Below the pieces are notes generated by a model. That model worked only from the letters and a program-made list of their open reading frames with translations, made no database searches and was not told where the DNA came from. The position numbers and the translations under genes are program-made. From Tachypleus tridentatus (Eukaryota; Arthropoda; Merostomata; Xiphosura; Limulidae), in the NCBI RefSeq assembly GCF_004210375.1, contig NC_134834.1, positions 150,631,009 through 150,695,008 on the forward strand: 64,000 bases of DNA, written 5' to 3'. Positions 39,101 through 48,100 of the stretch are shown piece after piece. Positions within the stretch are counted from its first letter, which is position 1. Each line of letters opens with the position of its first letter.

Positions 39101-42100
39101 TGTGTCTAACAGTGTCTGAAGATGATTATATAGGTTCTAGTATAGTCTGTGTCTAACAGTGTCTGAAGATGATTATATAGGTTCTAGTATAGTCTGTGTC
39201 TAACAGTGTCTGAAGATTATTATATAGGTTCTAGTATAGTCTGTGTCTAACAGTGTCTGAAGATTATTATATAGGTTCTAGTATAGTCTGTGTCTAACAG
39301 TGTCTGAAGATTATTATATAGGTTCTAGTATAGTCTGTGTATAACAGTGTCTGAAGATGATTATATAGGTTCTAGTATAGTCTGTGTATAACAGTGTCTG
39401 AAGATGATTATATAGGTTCTAGTATAGTCTGTGTCTAACAGTGTCTGAAGATGATTATATAGGTTCTAGTATAGTCTGTGTCTAACAGTGTCTGAAGATG
39501 ATTATATAGGTTCTAGTATAGTCTGTGTCTAACAGTGTCTGAAGATTATTATATAGGTTCTACTATAGTCTGTGTCTAACAGTGTCTGAAGATGATTATA
39601 TAGGTTCTAGTATACTCTGTGTCTAACAGTGTCTGAAGATTATTATATAGGTTCTAGTATAGTCTGTGTCTAACAGTGTCTGAAGATTATTATATAGGTT
39701 CTAGTATAGTCTGTGTCTAACAGTGTCTGAAGATTATTATATAGGTTCTACTATAGTCTGTGTATAACAGTGTCTGAAGATTATTATATAGGTTCTAGTA
39801 TAGTCTGTGTCTAACAGTGTCTGAAGATTATTATATAGGTTCTACTATAGTCTGTGAATAACAGTGTCTGAAGATTATTATATAGATTCTACTATAGTCT
39901 GTGTATAACAGTGTCTGAAGATGATTATATAGGTTCTAGTATAGTCTGTGTATAACAGTGTCTAAAGATTATTATATAGGTTCTACTATAGTCTGTGAAT
40001 AACAGTGTCTGAAGATTATTATATAGATTCTACTATAGTCTGTGTATAACAGTGTCTGAAGATGATTATATAGGTTCTAGTATAGTCTGTGTATAACAGT
40101 GTCTAAAGATTATTATATAGGTTCTAGTATAGTCTGTGTCTAACAGTGTCTGAAGATTATTATATAGGTTCTAGTATAGTCTGTGTCTAACAGTGTCTGA
40201 AGATTATTATATAGGTTCTACTATAGTCTGTGTATAACAGTGTCTGAAGATTATTATATAGGTTCTAGTATAGTCTGTGTCTAACAGTGTCTGAAGATTA
40301 TTATATAGGTTCTAGTATAGTCTGTGTCTAACAGTGTCTGAAGATGATTATATAGATTCTACTATAGTCTGTGAATAACAGTGTCTGAAGATTATTGTAT
40401 AGATTCTACTATAGTCTGTGTATAACAGTGTCTGAAGATGATTATATAGGTTCTAGTATAGTCTGTGTATAACAGTGTCTAAAGATTATTATATAGGTTC
40501 TAGTATAGTCTGTGTGTAACAGTGTCTGAAGATGATTATATAGGTTCTAGTATAGTCTCTGTGTAACAGTGTCTGAATATTAATATATACATTCTAGTAT
40601 AGTCTGTGTATAACAGTGTCTGAAGATGATTATATAGGTTCTAGTATAGTCTGTGTATAACAGTGTCTAAAGATTATTATATAGGTTCTAGTATAGTCTG
40701 TGTGTAACAGTGTCTGAAGATGATTATATAGGTTCTAGTATAGTCTCTGTGTAACAGTGTCTGAATATTAATATATACATTCTAGTATAGTCTGTGTATA
40801 ACAGTGTCTGAAGATGATTATATAGGTTCTAGTATAGTCTGTGTCTAACAGTGTCTGAAGATGATTATATAGGTTCTAGTATAGTCTGTGTCTAACAGTG
40901 TCTGAAGATTATTATATAGGTTCTAGTATAGTCTGTGTATAACAGTGTCTGAAGATTATTATATAGATTCTACTATAGTCTGTGTCTAACAGTGTCTGAA
41001 GATGATTATATAGGTTCTAGTATAGTCTGTGTATAACAGTGTCTGAAGATGATTATATAGATTCTACTATAGTCTGTGTATAACAGTGTCTGAAGATTAT
41101 TATATAGGTTCTAGTATAGTCTGTGTCTAACAGTGTCTGAAGATTATTATATAGGTTCTAGTATAGTCTGTGTATAACAGTGTCTGAAGATGATTATATA
41201 GGTTCTAGTATAGTCTGTGTCTAACAGTGTCTGAAGATGATTATATAGGTTCTACTATAGTCTGTGTATAACAGTGTCTGAAGATTATTATATAGGTTCT
41301 AGTATAGTCTGTGTATAACAGTGTCTGAAGATGATTATATAGGTTCTAGTATAGTCTGTGTCTAACAGTGTCTGAAGATGATTATATAGGTTCTAGTATA
41401 GTCTGTGTCTAACAGTGTCTGAAGATGATTATGTAGGTTCTAGTATAGTCTGTGTCTAACAGTGTCTGAAGATTATTATATAGGTTCTACTATAGTCTGT
41501 GTCTAACAGTGTCTGAAGATGATTATATAGGTTCTAGTATAGTCTGTGTCTAACAGTGTCTGAAGATTATTATATAGGTTCTAGTATAGTCTGTGTCTAA
41601 CAGTGTCTGAAGATTATTATATAGGTTCTAGTATAGTCTGTGTCTAACAGTGTCTGAAGATTATTATATAGGTTCTAGTATAGTCTGTGTCTAACAGTGT
41701 CTGGAAGATTATTATATAGGTTCTAGTATAGTCTGTGTCTAACAGTGTCTGAAGATGATTATATAGGTTCTAGTATAGTCTGTGTCTAACAGTGTCTGAA
41801 GATGATTATATAGGTTCTAGTATAGTCTGTGTCTAACAGTGTCTGAAGATTATTATATAGGTTCTACTATAGTCTGTGTCTAACAGTGTCTGAAGATGAT
41901 TATATAGGTTCTAGTATAGTCTGTGTCTAACAGTGTCTGAAGATTATTATATAGGTTCTAGTATAGTCTGTGTCTAACAGTGTCTGAAGATTATTATATA
42001 GGTTCTAGTATAGTCTGTGTCTAACAGTGTCTGAAGATTATTATATAGGTTCTACTATAGTCTGTGTATAACAGTGTCTGAAGATTATTATATAGGTTCT

Positions 42101-45100
42101 AGTATAGTCTGTGTCTAACAGTGTCTGAAGATTATTATATAGGTTCTAGTATAGTCTGTGTCTAACAGTGTCTGAAGATGATTATATAGATTCTACTATA
42201 GTCTGTGAATAACAGTGTCTGAAGATTATTATATAGATTCTACTATAGTCTGTGTATAACAGTGTCTGAAGATGATTATATAGGTTCTAGTATAGTCTGT
42301 GTATAACAGTGTCTAAAGATTATTATATAGGTTCTAGTATAGTCTGTGTCTAACAGTGTCTGAAGATTATTATATAGGTTCTAGTATAGTCTGTGTCTAA
42401 CAGTGTCTGAAGATTATTATATAGGTTCTACTATAGTCTGTGTATAACAGTGTCTGAAGATTATTATATAGGTTCTAGTATAGTCTGTGTATAACAGTGT
42501 CTAAAGATTATTATATAGGTTCTAGTATAGTCTGTGTGTAACAGTGTCTGAAGATGATTATATAGGTTCTAGTATAGTCTCTGTGTAACAGTGTCTGAAT
42601 ATTAATATATACATTCTAGTATAGTCTGTGTATAACAGTGTCTGAAGATGATTATATAGGTTCTAGTATAGTCTGTGTATAACAGTGTCTAAAGATTATT
42701 ATATAGGTTCTAGTATAGTCTGTGTGTAACAGTGTCTGAAGATGATTATATAGGTTCTAGTATAGTCTCTGTGTAACAGTGTCTGAATATTAATATATAC
42801 ATTCTAGTATAGTCTGTGTATAACAGTGTCTGAAGATGATTATATAGGTTCTAGTATAGTCTGTGTCTAACAGTGTCTGAAGATGATTATATAGGTTCTA
42901 GTATAGTCTGTGTCTAACAGTGTCTGAAGATTATTATATAGGTTCTAGTATAGTCTGTGTATAACAGTGTCTGAAGATTATTATATAGATTCTACTATAG
43001 TCTGTGTCTAACAGTGTCTGAAGATTATTATATAGGTTCTAGTATAGTCTGTGTCTAACAGTGTCTGAAGATTATTATATAGGTTCTAGTATAGTCTGTG
43101 TCTAACAGTGTCTGAAGATTATTATATAGGTTCTAGTATAGTCTGTGTCTAACAGTGTCTGAAGATTATTATATAGGTTCTAGTATAGTCTGTGTCTAAC
43201 AGTGTCTGAAGATTATTATATAGGTTCTAGTATAGTCTGTGTCTAACAGTGTCTGAAGATGATTATATAGGTTCTAGTATAGTCTGTGTATAACAGTGTC
43301 TGAAGATGATTATATAGATTCTACTATAGTCTGTGTATAACAGTGTCTGAAGATTATCATATAGGTTCTAGTATAGTCTGTGTCTAACAGTGTCTGAAGA
43401 TTATTATATAGGTTCTAGTATAGTCTGTGTATAACAGTGTCTGAAGATGATTATATAGGTTCTAGTATAGTCTGTGTATAACAGTGTCTGAAGATTATTA
43501 TATAGGTTCTAGTATAGTCTGTGTATAACAGTGTCTAAAGATTATTATATAGGTTCTAGTATAGTCTGTGTGTAACAGTGTCTGAAGATGATTATATAGG
43601 TTCTAGTATAGTCTCTGTGTAACAGTGTCTGAATATTAATATATACATTCTAGTATAGTCTGTGTATAACAGTGTCTGAAGATGATTATATAGGTTCTAG
43701 TATAGTCTGTGTATAACAGTGTCTAAAGATTATTATATAGGTTCTAGTATAGTCTGTGTGTAACAGTGTCTGAAGATGATTATATAGGTTCTAGTATAGT
43801 CTCTGTGTAACAGTGTCTGAATATTAATATATACATTCTAGTATAGTCTGTGTATAACAGTGTCTGAAGATGATTATATAGGTTCTAGTATAGTCTGTGT
43901 CTAACAGTGTCTGAAGATGATTATATAGGTTCTAGTATAGTCTGTGTCTAACAGTGTCTGAAGATTATTATATAGGTTCTAGTATAGTCTGTGTATAACA
44001 GTGTCTGAAGATTATTATATAGATTCTACTATAGTCTGTGTCTAACAGTGTCTGAAGATTATTATATAGGTTCTAGTATAGTCTGTGTCTAACAGTGTCT
44101 GAAGATTATTATATAGGTTCTAGTATAGTCTGTGTCTAACAGTGTCTGAAGATTATTATATAGGTTCTAGTATAGTCTGTGTCTAACAGTGTCTGAAGAT
44201 TATTATATAGGTTCTAGTATAGTCTGTGTCTAACAGTGTCTGAAGATTATTATATAGGTTCTAGTATAGTCTGTGTCTAACAGTGTCTGAAGATGATTAT
44301 ATAGGTTCTAGTATAGTCTGTGTATAACAGTGTCTGAAGATGATTATATAGATTCTACTATAGTCTGTGTATAACAGTGTCTGAAGATTATCATATAGGT
44401 TCTAGTATAGTCTGTGTCTAACAGTGTCTGAAGATTATTATATAGGTTCTAGTATAGTCTGTGTATAACAGTGTCTGAAGATGATTATATAGGTTCTAGT
44501 ATAGTCTGTGTCTAACAGTGTCTGAAGATGATTATATAGGTTCTACTATAGTCTGTGTCTAACAGTGTCTGAAGATTATTATATAGGTTCTAGTATAGTC
44601 TGTGTATAACAGTGTCTGAAGATGATTATATAGGTTCTAGTATAGTCTGTGTCTAACAGTGTCTGAAGATGATTATATAGGTTCTAGTATAGTCTGTGTC
44701 TAACAGTGTCTGAAGATGATTATGTAGGTTCTAGTATAGTCTGTGTCTAACAGTGTCTGAAGATTATTATATAGGTTCTACTATAGTCTGTGTCTAAAAG
44801 TGTCTGAAGATGATTATATAGGTTCTAGTATAGTCTGTGTCTAACAGTGTCTGAAGATTATTATATAGGTTCTAGTATAGTCTGTGTCTAACAGTGTCTG
44901 AAGATTATTATATAGGTTCTAGTATAGTCTGTGTCTAACAGTGTCTGAAGATTATTATATAGGTTCTACTATAGTCTGTGTATAACAGTGTCTGAAGATT
45001 ATTATATAGGTTCTAGTATAGTCTGTGTCTAACAGTGTCTGAAGATTATTATATAGGTTCTAGTATAGTATGTGTCTAACAGTGTCTGAAGATGATTATA

Positions 45101-48100
45101 TAGATTCTACTATAGTCTGTGTCTAACAGTGTCTGAAGATTATTATATAGATTCTACTATAGTCTGTGTATAACAGTGTCTGAAGATGATTATATAGGTT
45201 CTAGTATAGTCTGTGTATAACAGTGTCTAAAGATTATTATATAGGTTCTAGTATAGTCTGTGTCTAACAGTGTCTGAAGATTATTATATAGGTTCTAGTA
45301 TAGTCTATGTCTAATAGTGTCTGAAGATTATTATATAGGTTCTACTATAGTCTGTGTATAACAGTGTCTGAAGATTATTATATAGGTTCTAGTATAGTCT
45401 GTGTCTAACAGTGTCTGAAGATTATTATATAGGTTCTAGTATAGTCTGTGTCTAACAGTGTCTGAAGATGATTATATAGATTCTACTATAGTCTGTGAAT
45501 AACAGTGTCTGAAGATTATTGTATAGATTCTATTATAGTCTGTGTATAACAGTGTCTGAAGATGATTATATAGGTTCTAGTATAGTCTGTGTATAACAGT
45601 GTCTAAAGATTATTATATAGGTTCTAGTATAGTCTGTGTGTAACAGTGTCTGAAGATGATTATATAGGTTCTAGTATAGTCTCTGTGTAACAGTGTCTGA
45701 ATATTAATATATACATTCTAGTATAGTCTGTGTATAACAGTGTCTGAAGATGATTATATAGGTTCTAGTATAGTCTGTGTATAACAGTGTCTAAAGATTA
45801 TTATATAGGTTCTAGTATAGTCTGTGTGTAACAGTGTCTGAAGATGATTATATAGGTTCTAGTATAGTCTCTGTGTAACAGTGTCTGAATATTAATATAT
45901 ACATTCTAGTATAGTCTGTGTATAACAGTGTCTGAAGATGATTATATAGGTTCTAGTATAGTCTGTGTCTAACAGTGTCTGAAGATGATTATATAGGTTC
46001 TAGTATAGTCTGTGTCTAACAGTGTCTGAAGATTATTATATAGGTTCTAGTATAGTCTGTGTATAACAGTGTCTGAAGATTATTATATAGATTCTACTAT
46101 AGTCTGTGTCTAACAGTGTCTGAAGATTATTATATAGGTTCTAGTATAGTCTGTGTCTAACAGTGTCTGAAGATTATTATATAGGTTCTAGTATAGTCTG
46201 TGTCTAACAGTGTCTGAAGATTATTATATAGGTTCTAGTATAGTCTGTGTCTAACAGTGTCTGAAGATTATTATATAGGTTCTAGTATAGTCTGTGTCTA
46301 ACAGTGTCTGAAGATTATTATATAGGTTCTAGTATAGTCTGTGTCTAACAGTGTCTGAAGATTATTATATAGGTTCTAGTATAGTCTGTGTCTAACAGTG
46401 TCTGAAGATGATTATATAGGTTCTAGTATAGTCTGTGTATAACAGTGTCTGAAGATGATTATATAGATTCTACTATAGTCTGTGTATAACAGTGTCTGAA
46501 GATTATTATATAGGTTATAGTATAGTCTGTGTCTAACAGTGTCTGAAGATTATTATATAGGTTCTAGTATAGTCTGTGTCTAACAGTGTCTGAAGATTAT
46601 TATATAGGTTCTAGTATAGTCTGTGTCTAACAGTGTCTGAAGATGATTATATAGATTCTACTATAGTCTGTGTATAACAGTGTCTGAAGATTATTATATA
46701 GATTCTACTATTGTCTGTGTATAACAGTGTCTGAAGATGATTATATAGGTTCTAGTATAGTCTGTGTATAACAGTGTCTAAAGATTATTATATAGGTTCT
46801 AGTATAGTCTGTGTGTAACAGTGTCTGAAGATGATTATATAGGTTCTAGTATAGTCTGTGTATAACAGTGTCTGAAGATGAGTATATTGGTTATAGTATT
46901 ATCTGTATGCACCAGTTTTTGGATTTTAATGTCTCGTGTGATCTGTATGTACCAGTGTGTGGATATTAGTATCTAGGTTTTAGTATATACTGTGCATAAC
47001 AGTGTTGAGATATTAATATATAGTTAGTAGTATAGTCCGTGTGTAACAATGTCTGAAGATTATTATATTAGTTCTGGTATAGTGTGTGTGTAACAGTGTT
47101 TGAAGATGATTATATAGGTTCTAGTATATTCTGTGTGTACCAGTGTTTGAAGATTAATATCTACTTTCTAGTATAGTGTGTATGTTCCAGTATTTGAATA
47201 TTAATATATTGGTTATAGTATAGCCTGTGTATACCAGTGTTTGACGATTAATGTATAGGTGCTAGTAAAGTCTGTGTGTAACAGTGTCCAAAGAAAAACA
47301 GTGTGTTTTGTGGTTTGCTATAACATCATTTACTAGGGCAGGTTAGCCAAGTAGCTTGGAAAGTTTAATAAAAGCAATGTAAAAGTTTTGACCTTAGAGC
47401 ATTTGCACACATCCAACAAGATGTTGTAGTTGGATTAACAAAGAACCTTAAAGAAATTCCAGGGTTTTTTATGATTATGTCATGCAAATGAATAAACATA
47501 GATATGAATAGGCCTTACCAGGAATGGTAGGTGGTTTACAAGGTAACACAGGCACGATACGGCTTCTACAGTGGTCCTTCGAATGTCAGAGCTTGTCTGC
47601 TCGGTGCTGTAAGGCCGACGAGACTCTTGCCGACTAGGGCTGTGCAGTGGCCGCGTGCTTTCACTTGAGCTGCTCGTCACACTGCTACTGGTGGTTGTCC
47701 CTGTGGAGTTCTCAGTTCCAGTTAACGGGTCAGAAAAATGCAGCCTTCGATGGCGAGCTTGGCAGTGATTCACCTCCAAGTCGAAGCAACAAACCAGCAC
47801 AGTTATCATTAGAATACTGTGGAGACAGATGTTGAAGAGAGAAAACCTGTAGTCCCACCCCAGGGGTGGACAGAACAATGGTACTCTTGGTGTTTGTGGG
47901 GAGAACGAGCAAATACAGCCGCGACACCGACAATCACAGCGATAATAGCAGTTACTGTTATGTGATATATAATTTGATTTCTACGGACAGTGAAGCGATA
48001 TTTATATGGCCAGCGAATGGTCAAAGCTCTGTCCACTACAAGAGAAGCTAGTGTAAAGATTTGAAATGTTCGAGTTGCGGTCAAGCCCCATAATATAAAA

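Larger units (their letters stand above)
15381..47518 (-). other. GPCR intron 1, about 32 kb
   Basis: Runs from the donor CTG|GTAAGG (47519/47518) to the acceptor CTCTCAG|GTC (15381/15380). It holds the largest tandem arrays of the window, two Tc1 relics, two Penelope-like pieces, one LINE fragment and several SINEs. Transcription would pass through more than 10 kb of minisatellite. No other well-supported host exon is seen on either strand. Confidence 0.75.

Noticed and set aside
38625-47290. Centromeric satellite
   Set aside because: The array is confined between coding exons of one gene and has diverged edges; a minisatellite is the simpler reading.
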